Assembly: GCA_016861345.1 (NCBI GenBank)
Contig: BOLD01000015.1
Span: 1 to 64,000 of the forward strand
Source of the DNA: Oligoflexia bacterium
GTDB taxonomy: Bacteria > Bdellovibrionota > Bdellovibrionia > Bdellovibrionales > Bdellovibrionaceae
Reading direction: 5' to 3'
Length of the DNA stretch: 64,000 nt
Positions 34,076 through 42,881 of this stretch are shown here, one piece after another (position 1 is the first letter of the stretch; every line of letters begins with the position of its first letter). The translations under genes and the position numbers were made by a program. The notes below the pieces were generated by a model. That model worked only from the letters and a program-made list of their open reading frames with translations. It was not told the DNA's origin and did not search any database.

Positions 34076-35275
34076 TTAATCTCCACCGATCTTTTGAAGT
34101 TCTGCATAGTTCTCTTCAAGCTGTGTCCGAAGCTCTAAAGCTCGTAATTTATATTCCGGCAACGACTCCTTTGCTTCTCGATGATCGATTAGGCTTTCCA
34201 TATCTCGAGGAGCAATATTGTGTGTCACCTTCATTCTTTTAACTGCCCTGGGGATGATTTTCTCCTGATAATCACGGTACTGCTTTTCAATTGATTTCAA
34301 TTTATACATCAGTTGACCATGCTGTAATTTAACCGAGCGGCGGGATTTTTCGAGCTCGTATTCAGCTTGCAGTCTTTCTGCAGAGGCCATTTTTGAAATC
34401 GACTGTGGCTCCCAAAAAAATAGAAACGGCAAAGTCATTCCCACCATCCACTCTTTTGAAGATACCGACATAGATGAAGCACCCACTTCTTTATATTTAA
34501 GGGTCAAATCTGGTAACCAAGATGCCGAGGCCTCTTTCTCTCTCGATCTTGCTACTTCAAGTCCTTTTTCTAAACTTTGAATTTGAACAGCGTCAGCCGA
34601 CACATCATTCTTTAATTCGCTCACTTGAGGAAGAGATAACTCCTCAACAATGATCAAGGCGTCGCCAGGCTCCTGTCCCATTTGCAAAAAGAGATCAGCT
34701 TGAATTTTTTGTTGGCTTTGTCTTTCAGATTCAATTTCAATATCCAACAAGTCCCGATCAGATTCCGTCTTGAGCAAATGTGCTGATGCAAAACTATCTG
34801 ACCGAACACTGGACCGTGTTAATCGAAGGTGCTCCTCGAGAGCCTCTTTTTTCTCTTTAAGTAAGTCAATTTTTCTTTGCACAGCCCAGAGATGATAATA
34901 GAGCAGACGAGATTCTGCTAAAATTTGGACTGACCTTGCTTTTGATCCAAGTTCTTGCATATGAAGCTCATTCTGACGAGATGTAGAGTCATGATGAATT
35001 TTGGATGGAAATGGAATCATTTGACTAATCTCATACCCATTCACGGTCTCGGATTCACCCTGCCTCATTTGGGTGAGACTCACCATCGGAGGAGGAAGAC
35101 TTATTCCCTTTGATTTGGCCTGAGCAGCCTGAACCTTGGAATTTTCAATTTTTAGTTCATAGTTCTTACCTTTGACCTGATCAATATAGTCTTGATATTT
35201 CAGTGTCAGCGTTTGAGCACTTATGCCAAACGAGCGAAAAACAATAATAAATAAGATAAAAGTCTCTATTCTCAT
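34076..35275 (-). CDS. TolC-family outer-membrane factor of the copper efflux system (CusC-like)
   Basis: 399 residues with a signal peptide (MRIETFILFIIVFRSFGISA). Long coiled helices (IENSKVQAAQAKSKGI; AESRLLYYHLWAVQRKIDLLKEKKEALEEHL; ALELRTQLEENYAELQKI) and barrel strands (NGYEISQMIPFPSK; EWMVGMTLPFLFFWEP) fit the short branch of heavy-metal outer-membrane factors. It is the first gene of the cus operon, followed by adaptor, pump and cupredoxin. Its ATG lies 9 bases from the CGTA element of an ECF-type promoter, so the mRNA may be nearly leaderless. Confidence 0.85.
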   Translation of the reverse strand: MRIETFILFIIVFRSFGISAQTLTLKYQDYIDQVKGKNYELKIENSKVQAAQAKSKGISLPPPMVSLTQMRQGESETVNGYEISQMIPFPSKIHHDSTSRQNELHMQELGSKARSVQILAESRLLYYHLWAVQRKIDLLKEKKEALEEHLRLTRSSVRSDSFASAHLLKTESDRDLLDIEIESERQSQQKIQADLFLQMGQEPGDALIIVEELSLPQVSELKNDVSADAVQIQSLEKGLEVARSREKEASASWLPDLTLKYKEVGASSMSVSSKEWMVGMTLPFLFFWEPQSISKMASAERLQAEYELEKSRRSVKLQHGQLMYKLKSIEKQYRDYQEKIIPRAVKRMKVTHNIAPRDMESLIDHREAKESLPEYKLRALELRTQLEENYAELQKIGGD

Positions 35276-35284
35276 AAACCCGTA

Positions 35285-35311
35285 TACGAGTCCTATGCAT
35301 GATCTGTGACA
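35285..35311 (-). promoter_or_regulatory. ECF-type promoter element for the cus operon
   Basis: On the minus strand TGTCACA (35311-35305), a 16-base spacer and CGTA (35288-35285) lie just before the ATG at 35275. The identical bipartite motif with the same spacer lies in front of the divergent sigma gene. Both sequence and spacing suit an extracytoplasmic-function sigma promoter. Confidence 0.65.
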
Positions 35312-35370
35312 AACAAAATGACCAATTTCTTTAAAGTATTATGTATCATTTTGATCTTTTAAACTTGAGG

Positions 35371-35397
35371 TGTCACAATTTTCAGGTCAAGGTCGTA
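35371..35397 (+). promoter_or_regulatory. ECF-type promoter element for the sigma factor gene
   Basis: TGTCACA (35371-35377), a 16-base spacer and CGTA (35394-35397) precede the sigma ATG at 35412. It is identical in both boxes and spacer length to the element of the divergent cus operon, pointing to autoregulation by the adjacent ECF sigma factor. Confidence 0.65.
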
Positions 35398-35411
35398 AAA
35401 GAGGATAGGGA

Positions 35412-35972
35412 ATGAAGAATATTACAAGCGACACGCCAGATGAAAGGTTAATGGAGATGTTTCAAAATGGTTCCTATCCAGCCTTCGAGGCACTCTTTCA
35501 AAGACACTCGAGCAAGGTTTTAAACTATCTTGCGAAAAAGACAACTGCACAAAGAGCCCAAGATCTCACTCAAGAAGTTTTTATCAAATTATTAAGAACA
35601 AAAAATCAGTATAAAACGGAATATCCTTTTCTCCCTTGGCTTTTTACTCTGACTCGAAATCTTTTTTTGGATGATCATAAGAAATCAGAAACTAAACTTG
35701 AAAAAAAATCCATCAACGATGATGTTCTCAAAAACTTCTCTCATACTGAAGATTCTAATGAAAGTAATTTCCTCAATTCTGAGCTTGAAAAAATTCTTGC
35801 TACACTCCCCTCTCCTCAGAAAGAGGTCATTCATTTACGTTATTTGCAAGATTGGTCATTTGAGCAAATTGCCACACACCTTAGCCTCAATGAAGAAAAC
35901 GTCCGCCAAATATTAAGCCGAGGGCTTCGCAAACTGAAAGCCCTTGCCTTGATGAAAGGAGATGCTAAGTGA
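35412..35972 (+). CDS. ECF-type RNA polymerase sigma factor
   Basis: 186 residues. Sigma region 2 is FEALFQRHSSKVLNYLAKK, DLTQEVFIKLLR and PFLPWLFTLTRNLFLDDHKK (about 20-95). Region 4 is LPSPQKEVIHLRYLQDWSFEQIATHLSLNEENVRQILSRGLRKLK (about 130-178). There is no region 1.1 or 3, as in ECF factors. It is divergent from the cus efflux operon, and both starts carry the same TGTCACA-N16-CGTA motif. It therefore probably turns on itself and copper efflux. It overlaps the next gene (GTGA) that likely encodes its anti-sigma protein. Confidence 0.9.
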   Translation: MKNITSDTPDERLMEMFQNGSYPAFEALFQRHSSKVLNYLAKKTTAQRAQDLTQEVFIKLLRTKNQYKTEYPFLPWLFTLTRNLFLDDHKKSETKLEKKSINDDVLKNFSHTEDSNESNFLNSELEKILATLPSPQKEVIHLRYLQDWSFEQIATHLSLNEENVRQILSRGLRKLKALALMKGDAK

Positions 35973-36496
35973 AACACAAAAATGCAGAAAGCCATCTCTT
36001 AAATGAATTTCATGATTTTGCAAACGGCCCACAAGATCTGAGCCTCCCAATAGAGGTCCAAAATCAAATTTTAAAACAAGTGCAAACTGCGCTTGCACCA
36101 AGCCCGACGCAGGTCTTTTTCAAGCTAGCGGCTATTCATTCGATCATTGGCACACTGTCACTTGGAATTTGTGACCAGTTTGGAATGAATCCATTTCAAA
36201 CAGGATTCTCTTTGTCGAATTATTTTATGAAATTTGGGCATTCATTTTGTATGGCTATGTGCGGTTTTCTTTTTGTGGGAGCATCCATTCTCGCAGGAAC
36301 CTACATCCTAAATCCCGCAGAACGTTTTGTTTTAAGATCCCATCTCTTTCTTCAGAGCTTTTCTCTTTCCATGATCTCACTGGGAATTTTCCTAGCTCTG
36401 GGTGCTGAAATCCCACTTGTGATTGGCTTTCTCTGGATTGTGGGCGGACTGATCTCAAGCCAACTGACACGGTTGCTACCAGCCAAGTTGGCTTGA
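35969..36496 (+). CDS. Four-helix membrane protein, probable anti-sigma factor
   Basis: 175 residues from GTG at 35969, overlapping the sigma stop. About 50 N-terminal residues are soluble and helical (LLNEFHDFAN, LPIEVQNQILKQVQTALA), then about four hydrophobic segments (FFKLAAIHSIIGTLSLGICD, FCMAMCGFLFVGASILAG, LFLQSFSLSMISLGIFLAL, IGFLWIVGGLISS). Soluble N-terminus plus membrane bundle and the position behind an ECF gene fit an anti-sigma factor. Two Cys and two His (HSFCMAMC, KLAAIHS) could sense metal. No zinc-binding HxxxCxxC motif is seen. Inference from context. Confidence 0.6.
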   Translation: MKHKNAESHLLNEFHDFANGPQDLSLPIEVQNQILKQVQTALAPSPTQVFFKLAAIHSIIGTLSLGICDQFGMNPFQTGFSLSNYFMKFGHSFCMAMCGFLFVGASILAGTYILNPAERFVLRSHLFLQSFSLSMISLGIFLALGAEIPLVIGFLWIVGGLISSQLTRLLPAKLA

Positions 36497-36511
36497 GTTT
36501 TTACCAGGATT

Positions 36512-37087
36512 CTAGATTGACTCGAGGTAAAGTCCTACCGCCTCGATCTCTTCTTCTGTCATATCACCAACTAGATCCGGCATCATCTTACCAGTGCGCT
36601 CACCGGTTTTATACCAAATCATCTGCTTCACGAAATAACTTGTGTTCTGGCCAGAAAGTCGAGGAGTTTTACTTCGTCCCTCAGCCTTATCGCCGTGGCA
36701 TTCAGCACAAGCACTGACATTCTTTGCTGGAATTCCTTTTTCATAAATACTTTTACCAAGTGCTATTACTTTTTCGTCTGCTTCAACAATTCCTGGCTTG
36801 GGAGTTTGTGCCGCAAAGTACTCTGAAATTTGGCGAATTTCTTCATCCGTATACCCCTTAAGCAATCCCATGTACCCACTGTCAGGGGTCTGACGAGCAT
36901 CACTACGATAAGCTTTTAGCTCCGCAATCATGTAATTGAGCTGTTGACCTGCAATCTTTGGATATAAAGGGTCCGTGATATTTCCATCAAGACCGTGGCA
37001 ACCCGCACAGATTCCAATGCGGTCTGCACTCGCAAAAGATGAAATCATCATCGAAAGAAAAAATGCTGCGATTACTTTAGACTTCAT
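36512..37087 (-). CDS. Periplasmic diheme cytochrome c (c4 type)
   Basis: 191 residues with a signal peptide (MKSKVIAAFFLSMMISSFASA). Two heme-binding motifs are CAGCH (about 28-32) and CAECH (about 127-131). Each half has a following Met as probable axial ligand (SGYMGLLKGYTDEEI; GKMMPDLVGDMTEEEI). The GLDGNITDPLYPKIAGQQ and RSKTPRLSGQN segments match cytochrome c4/c553. It carries electrons to a terminal oxidase or other partner in the periplasm. It is a single gene convergent with the anti-sigma gene. Confidence 0.92.
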   Translation of the reverse strand: MKSKVIAAFFLSMMISSFASADRIGICAGCHGLDGNITDPLYPKIAGQQLNYMIAELKAYRSDARQTPDSGYMGLLKGYTDEEIRQISEYFAAQTPKPGIVEADEKVIALGKSIYEKGIPAKNVSACAECHGDKAEGRSKTPRLSGQNTSYFVKQMIWYKTGERTGKMMPDLVGDMTEEEIEAVGLYLESI

Positions 37088-37273
37088 ATTGTACCTCCAA
37101 GATGTCTAGTAACATGAGATACAGCTACGCCCATTTTTCAGACTTGCCAAACAATTCGATTAAACTTTAATGACAAGAAGCTTCAAATTACATTCTTGGA
37201 GAAAAAATGTCTCAACCCAAGAATTGGCCTGAGAAAATAAGACCCCTCCACCATTTTTTATTGTGCCATAGAT

Positions 37274-38119
37274 TTATTTCAAGAAATCATCAGGATGAAT
37301 GCGCCCTTTGAAGAACCAGGCCAATCCCAATGTTAAAAGTAAGAGCGAAGCTCCAATACCAACTAAATTACGGTTGGCGTGGCTAATTGTACCGATCATA
37401 ATCATCAGAATGCTAATCACAACTGGAGATACTCGAGCAATTTTTCTCCATGGCAACTCTCGCATTTGTCGAATGAGTGGAAGTTTGGCTGCTGTCTGAG
37501 CCTGCTTCTCTAGAGCTTTGAGAAGAACCGAGTTCACCATTTGTTGGGCGAGCGAATCATGGGGCTGAACTTCTTTGAGCTCTTTGTATTTTTTCAACGC
37601 GAAGGGAAGAGCATGCATCTCTTCGCAACGATCCACAAAAGCCAAATGCTTGGTTAGATTGTTATAATCATGCATTAAATCCTGCCAGGCCTTCAGAAGG
37701 CTTGGAGCTCCCCCCGCCTTTGCATCTGCCGGCGAGAGAGCTTCCACTTTTTCAAAAACAACTTGGCACTTGATACAATCAGCTGCAGAGCGTGGATTCA
37801 TCGTTTGACACTTTGGACATTTTTTTAGCTCTGGTCGCTTGGCTTTAATATTTTGAATTTTTCCATTCATCAGTTTTGGCAACTGAGTGTTCACAACTCG
37901 AGTGTAAATGGCTCGTGGGTTTTTGGGAGGATAATCAAAAGTAAATTGAACCTGACAAGCCTGACATTCAAAATGTGGCTGCGAAGAAAGAATGTCTGAC
38001 TTTTGAACCTTGTAAAGTTTGAAACATTGAGGACAGCGGAACTCATAGCTCACCGAATAACCCGGCGAGTCCAAATTCTGATTTTTTTTGTCTAGTGATG
38101 TCGTCTGTGTTTGTTCCAT
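37274..38119 (-). CDS. Zinc-ribbon membrane protein
   Basis: 281 residues from ATG at 38119. Two zinc ribbons come first: RCPQCFKLYKVQ...FECQACQVQF (MJ0042-like, about 28-60) and KKCPKCQTMNPRSAADCIKCQ (about 100-120). A helical stretch follows, and two C-terminal hydrophobic segments (VSPVVISILMIMIGTI; VGIGASLLLLTLGLAWFF). An earlier in-frame extension to 38356 runs through the lnt start and is not used. The start is only 15 bases from the divergent lnt ATG. Function unknown. Confidence 0.7.
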   Translation of the reverse strand: MEQTQTTSLDKKNQNLDSPGYSVSYEFRCPQCFKLYKVQKSDILSSQPHFECQACQVQFTFDYPPKNPRAIYTRVVNTQLPKLMNGKIQNIKAKRPELKKCPKCQTMNPRSAADCIKCQVVFEKVEALSPADAKAGGAPSLLKAWQDLMHDYNNLTKHLAFVDRCEEMHALPFALKKYKELKEVQPHDSLAQQMVNSVLLKALEKQAQTAAKLPLIRQMRELPWRKIARVSPVVISILMIMIGTISHANRNLVGIGASLLLLTLGLAWFFKGRIHPDDFLK

Positions 38120-38134
38120 GTTACTTTTTAAATC

Positions 38135-39730
38135 ATGAAGTGGATTTTGAAATTTTTCAAGCCCTATCCTGAATTTAAAGGCGCTCTTTTTTCTGGCCTC
38201 TTGATCGGCACATCTTACATTCCCTTCCCCCCATGGGCTTTGCTTTTTTGTTTTGCCCCTCTGTGGGTCGAGATTCTCTCCTCCGACGCCAGCCCCCGAA
38301 AGGCTTTCCTGGCTGGATGGTGGACCCAACTTATTCTCACGTTGATCGGATTTCACTGGATTGCCTATGTTTCAAAGGTGTACGGATTTATGCCCTGGCC
38401 CGCAGCCATCTTTCTTCTTCTTCTCTTTGCCGCCGGCATCCATCTTTACATCCCAGCCGCTTGCTGGATTTCAGTGAAGCTCAAACGAAAACTGAATTTA
38501 AGCCAAGGCACTACCCTATTCTTGATGGCCTCACTCACAGCACTGGGGGAAATGTTTTGGCCCAGCATGTTCCCCTGGAATTTGGGATATCCCCTGCTTT
38601 GGATCAAATCTCCGATGGCACAAACCGCAGACCATATCGGTTTTAATGGATTAAGCTACCTGATGCTACTCAGTTCAGCAATGATCGCATGGCTCTGGCT
38701 CAAAAAAGATAAGAAACTGACAATAATTGGAATCTCTGGTTTAGGTCTCACCCTAACAGTCCTTCACCTTTGGGGTTTTTATCTAAAATCACAGTGGTCA
38801 AATCCTGAGCAAAAAATAAGGATCCTGCAGGTTCAAGCCAACATCGGAAATCTGGAAAAATACTATGCGGAAAAAGGAGTTGGCTTTCAGCAAGAAATTC
38901 TGAATCAATATTTTCAACTCACCGAACGCCAGCTTGGCCAAACCGTGACCGATGGCAACAAAGCGGATTTGGTAATTTGGCCAGAAACAGCATTTCCTGA
39001 CTATCTGAACCCTCATTTTCTCACCCGCCCCTATCCGGCCCAGTTCATAAGCTTTCTCAGAAAAATCCAAACTCCGATTCTAACAGGCGGATACTCAAAA
39101 GTTTTCACTCCCAATGGTCAGCAAAAAAATCACAATGCCTTATTTTTATACGATGGCCAGGGCCAACAAATGTCTGATCCCTACAACAAGACTAACCTGC
39201 TTGTTTTTGGAGAGTATGTCCCCTTCGGCGAAATATTCCCCCTACTTAAAAAATTAAATCCCGGCGGCGAAGGTTGGGACAAGGGATCAGGTCCCCAAAT
39301 TATGAACTTTGGGTCAATTCGATTGGGGCCACAAATCTGCTACGAATCTCTGTATCCTGAATTTTCAAGAAAACTTTCTCAAATGGGAGCTGAAATTTTA
39401 GTCAATGTCACAAATGACTCTTGGTTTGGGCCTACCTTTGAGCCCTATCAACACCTCTACATGACCCTGGCTCGAGCGATCGAAATGAGGCGCCCTCTTG
39501 TCCGAAACACAAACACTGGTATCACCACTGCAATTTTGGCAGATGGCACTGTGTTGCAACAATCAAAGACTTTTGAGCCTTGGGCTGGGTCATTTGACAT
39601 TGTTTTTCAAAAAGATCCTGACCAGACTTTTTTCTCTCGGTTTGGGGCTTGGCTTCCCTTGTTCATCCTGTTATTCATGGGCTTTGCCATCATCATAGGA
39701 AGTAAGAAGAATGGATCTACGCCATCTTGA
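38135..39730 (+). CDS. lnt: Apolipoprotein N-acyltransferase
   Basis: 531 residues: six to eight N-terminal membrane helices, a nitrilase-type periplasmic domain (about 225-490) and a last helix. The catalytic triad is visible: WPETAFPDY (Glu about 284), DPYNKTNLLVFGEYVPFGE (Lys about 352) and GPQICYESLYPE (Cys about 402). NVTNDSWFG and RNTNTG are typical. It N-acylates the lipid-modified Cys of lipoproteins at the inner membrane, in keeping with the many lipoproteins nearby. It overlaps mutS2 by 20 bases. Confidence 0.95.
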   Translation: MKWILKFFKPYPEFKGALFSGLLIGTSYIPFPPWALLFCFAPLWVEILSSDASPRKAFLAGWWTQLILTLIGFHWIAYVSKVYGFMPWPAAIFLLLLFAAGIHLYIPAACWISVKLKRKLNLSQGTTLFLMASLTALGEMFWPSMFPWNLGYPLLWIKSPMAQTADHIGFNGLSYLMLLSSAMIAWLWLKKDKKLTIIGISGLGLTLTVLHLWGFYLKSQWSNPEQKIRILQVQANIGNLEKYYAEKGVGFQQEILNQYFQLTERQLGQTVTDGNKADLVIWPETAFPDYLNPHFLTRPYPAQFISFLRKIQTPILTGGYSKVFTPNGQQKNHNALFLYDGQGQQMSDPYNKTNLLVFGEYVPFGEIFPLLKKLNPGGEGWDKGSGPQIMNFGSIRLGPQICYESLYPEFSRKLSQMGAEILVNVTNDSWFGPTFEPYQHLYMTLARAIEMRRPLVRNTNTGITTAILADGTVLQQSKTFEPWAGSFDIVFQKDPDQTFFSRFGAWLPLFILLFMGFAIIIGSKKNGSTPS

Positions 39731-42041
39731 TTGGATTGAAATTTTAAAACATATTCAAGCTGCAGCGACCTCGGGAGCGGCAAAGCTTTCCATCCAAAAC
39801 CTTCAGCCATTTCAATCTCAGCAAGAGGCCCTTGAACATCAAAATGATATTTTCTACGCCCTTGAAATTCTCGGTCAAGGGAATCGGCCTTTTATGGAAA
39901 GCTTGGATCTTTTTGAGCCCTGGCATTCTCGAGTGAAAAGAAAAGCTCTTCTGAAAACTCTTGAGATCAAAGATGTTCGTTCATTTTGTCTAGAATCCCT
40001 GGCTCTTGAAGAAGCCCTCAAGATGATTCCCAACCCCCTTTCAAGAAAAAATCTTGAGCGGCTGATGAAATCAGAAGAACCCCTCTCTGCAATTGATCAA
40101 ATTCTCACTCCTGGTGGAGAAATTCGAAGTGATGCCAGCGAAACTCTGTATCGTCTATTCAGAGAAAAAGAAAACCTGTCGCGACAAATTCAAACCACAC
40201 TTGATCGTCTCGTGAAAGACCATCAAATGGCAACTTATCTGCAAGATAAGTATGTCACCACACGAGAAGGCCGATGGGTTCTTCCTGTTCGCTCAGGTCA
40301 TCAGCACTCTGTCGATGGAATTATTCACGGCTCAAGTCAAACCAAGCAAACTGTCTTCATGGAGCCCGAGGCCGTTATTCCGGTGAACAACCGCCTTCGT
40401 CAGGTCGAAGTTGAAATTGAAGACGAGATCGAACGGCTCCTGACTCAACTTTCTGAGTATCTTTCAACATTATCATTGGATTTTGAAAAAACCAGAGACG
40501 TCCTGTTGGATATGGATGTTCTTTTTGCAAAAGCTCAGTGGGCGATTCAGATTGAAGCAAAGCCCTTTCAATTTACCGAGAATGAAATTTTCCTAGTTGA
40601 TGTGAAGCATCCTCTTTTGCAGATGGGCCAGAAAAAACCAGTACCAAACACCGTTCAGATGACAGAGAAAAAATGCATTCTTCTTCTCTCTGGCCCGAAC
40701 GCTGGGGGAAAAACAGTTTTACTCAAATCTATCGGGTTAGCCGCTCAAATGTCCAGATATGGACTTCCGCTCTGCGCGGGAGAAGAATCTCGACTTCCCT
40801 TCTTTAAAGCCATCCATGTGGGAATCGGTGACTCTCAAAATGTTGGCGAAGAACTTTCAACTTTTGCCGCCCACCTCAAAGTCCTTGACGAGGCTTCCAA
40901 ACTGCAAGGACTTAAAAATTTAATTTTGATTGATGAAATCTGTGGCTCCACTGACCCAGAAGAGGGCTCAGCCTTAGCCCGAGCTTTTATCGAAGAATTC
41001 GCAGCTCATCACTGCTTTGCCATTGTTACTTCTCACTTAGGCCCACTGAAATCAGGATGGAAAGATGAAGACCGAGTTCTCAATGGAAGTCTTGAATACG
41101 ACGCTAAATCAGGTCGACCAACTTATCAATTTTTACCGGGTGTACCGGGGGACTCTTTAGCCATTCAAACTGCCAAAAGAGTCGGAGTGATTAAAAAAAT
41201 TATTGATCGCTCCATTGAGCTACTCTCACCTGTGACGAGATCTCGATTGGCAGGATTAGAGCAACTTGAACAATTAAAATCAGATATTCACACTTTGCAG
41301 GACCACCTGAAAAAAGAACTTCAAAAAGCAAAATTTGAAAAAGAAAAATTTGAAGCCCTTTCTCAAAAATTGGAAAAAGAAAAGGCTGATATTCTCACTC
41401 GCACAGCTCGAGAAGCTGGTCGAAAGATTGACGAGCTCATCTCTCAGACAAAGGTTGACCAAACTTTTAAAAAACATGCCGCCCTTCAAGAGATTAAACA
41501 AAATCTTCCAGAGATTGTAAAAAGCAAACCTGGAACTGGCAGTCTTGGACCAGTCGAAACCGCAGAAGATTTCGGAAAACGCTTCCCTGCGGGCACAAAA
41601 GTTTTTGTTCCAAGTCTTGGCCAAGATGGAATTATCCAAAGCCAACCCAACGCCAAGGGCGAGGTTTTAGTTCTTTCTGGCTCAATCCGATTACAACTGA
41701 ACTGGAAAGAGCTCAGACCCCCTGTGCAAGCACAAAATCCCACCGCCAATCTTGTTCGTCGGGCTTCTGGAGTCACAGTCGCCCTGCAAGATACGGATCG
41801 CACCATTGATCTTCGAGGTATGACCGTTGAAGAAGCTATCTCTCAACTTGAGATTGATTTAGATCAGGCCTCGGCCCACAAAGAAGGTCGAATTAAAATC
41901 ATTCACGGCCACGGTACAGAAGCCTTAAAAAAAGCGGTCCGAGCTTACCTGTCCCGCAGCGTGTATGTTAAAAAATGGAAATCCGGCTCCCCTGAGCAAG
42001 GCGGAGACGGAATGACTTGGGCTGAATTGGGAGAGGATTAA
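39711..42041 (+). CDS. mutS2: MutS2 family ATPase/endonuclease
   Basis: 776 residues. The MutS-like clamp and core come first (HQMATYLQDKYVTTREGRWVLPVRSG about 172-195). The ATPase domain has LLSGPNAGGKTVLLKSIG (about 325-342), STFAAHLKVL, and LIDEICGSTDPEEGSALA. A long coiled coil (about 515-600) precedes a C-terminal Smr domain with IDLRGMTVEEAISQLEIDLD and IKIIHGHGTEALKKAV. MutS2 proteins lack the mismatch-recognition domain; they suppress recombination or rescue collided ribosomes. It is translated through the lnt overlap. Confidence 0.93.
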   Translation: MDLRHLDWIEILKHIQAAATSGAAKLSIQNLQPFQSQQEALEHQNDIFYALEILGQGNRPFMESLDLFEPWHSRVKRKALLKTLEIKDVRSFCLESLALEEALKMIPNPLSRKNLERLMKSEEPLSAIDQILTPGGEIRSDASETLYRLFREKENLSRQIQTTLDRLVKDHQMATYLQDKYVTTREGRWVLPVRSGHQHSVDGIIHGSSQTKQTVFMEPEAVIPVNNRLRQVEVEIEDEIERLLTQLSEYLSTLSLDFEKTRDVLLDMDVLFAKAQWAIQIEAKPFQFTENEIFLVDVKHPLLQMGQKKPVPNTVQMTEKKCILLLSGPNAGGKTVLLKSIGLAAQMSRYGLPLCAGEESRLPFFKAIHVGIGDSQNVGEELSTFAAHLKVLDEASKLQGLKNLILIDEICGSTDPEEGSALARAFIEEFAAHHCFAIVTSHLGPLKSGWKDEDRVLNGSLEYDAKSGRPTYQFLPGVPGDSLAIQTAKRVGVIKKIIDRSIELLSPVTRSRLAGLEQLEQLKSDIHTLQDHLKKELQKAKFEKEKFEALSQKLEKEKADILTRTAREAGRKIDELISQTKVDQTFKKHAALQEIKQNLPEIVKSKPGTGSLGPVETAEDFGKRFPAGTKVFVPSLGQDGIIQSQPNAKGEVLVLSGSIRLQLNWKELRPPVQAQNPTANLVRRASGVTVALQDTDRTIDLRGMTVEEAISQLEIDLDQASAHKEGRIKIIHGHGTEALKKAVRAYLSRSVYVKKWKSGSPEQGGDGMTWAELGED

Positions 42042-42625
42042 GTTTTCTCCACACCTGGCTTGCCGGTATATTCCTGAATGGCCAGATGAGCCTCGCGGCT
42101 AATATCGATAAATTCTAAACCGTACCGAGCCTGAAAGGGCTGAACACCCTTTTCGCTTTTGTTCACAATTTCCGCGATAGCGACAAAGGCTGGCATTTTT
42201 GAATTTCCTGAGAGATGAAGATGAATTTTTTGGCCAACATTGAGATTTTTATTATCAATAACCAAACCAATTCCGCCCATGCCGATTTCATAGCTCATGG
42301 CCTTCCAAAGTTGGTTTTCATTATGAGTGAAAAACTCTGAGACAAATGGAACTCTGGGAAATTTTCGCTTTTCAAAAATATCTGCAAGATCTGAACTTTG
42401 TGTTTTTGCGAGATGGCGGATGTGCTGGGGTTGAAACTCCCACACCTGAGAAAGGGGCTGCCACTCAGCCATGCCCTTTCTCCAAATGAGATGATTTTTT
42501 GAAATCATTTTCTGCTGCATGTTTTTAATCATCTCGGCATAGGTGAATGGCCCCACAGGATTGGAGTGCTCCAAATAAAACCATTCTTGCTTCTGCTGGC
42601 CAAGGCCTAATGACCGATTGCTCAT
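42038..42625 (-). CDS. GYF_2-PilZ two-domain protein
   Basis: 195 residues. The N-terminal GYF_2 (DUF4339) domain is WFYLEHSNPVGPFTYAEMIKNM...LIWRKGMAEWQPL (about 15-60). A PilZ domain follows (about 85-190) with RKFPRVPF, which gives the RxxxR motif of c-di-GMP binding. The second motif is EIGMGGIG where D/N-x-S-x-x-G would be expected, so binding may be weak or altered. It is cytoplasmic. The domain pair suggests a c-di-GMP-dependent adaptor with a peptide-binding module. Its stop overlaps the convergent mutS2 stop by 4 bases. Confidence 0.8.
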   Translation of the reverse strand: MSNRSLGLGQQKQEWFYLEHSNPVGPFTYAEMIKNMQQKMISKNHLIWRKGMAEWQPLSQVWEFQPQHIRHLAKTQSSDLADIFEKRKFPRVPFVSEFFTHNENQLWKAMSYEIGMGGIGLVIDNKNLNVGQKIHLHLSGNSKMPAFVAIAEIVNKSEKGVQPFQARYGLEFIDISREAHLAIQEYTGKPGVEKT

Positions 42626-42881
42626 AGCGAATTTATCGGCTTTTCAGAGGAGAAACTGAGGTCCAGATGTGATCTCATCTTGTCGTCTCAGCTTGAGTCA
42701 GCGTCAGGCTTTCTCTGTCAGTTGAAAAAAACCTGGTCATTCATTCTGAAACATCTCGACTTGAGTCGCGCTATCTGCCGAATTCCTCTGCGGAATTTGC
42801 CTGTATCAATATGATCAAGTGTTTTTTGGGTGGCACCTCGATTGCTCTGATAACAAGTATCAAACGAACGCGAGGTGGAAG

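Noticed and set aside
37274-38356. A 360-residue version of the zinc-ribbon protein starting at 38356
   Set aside because: The extra 79 residues run through the lnt start and are low-complexity; the start at 38119 gives a normal domain layout.
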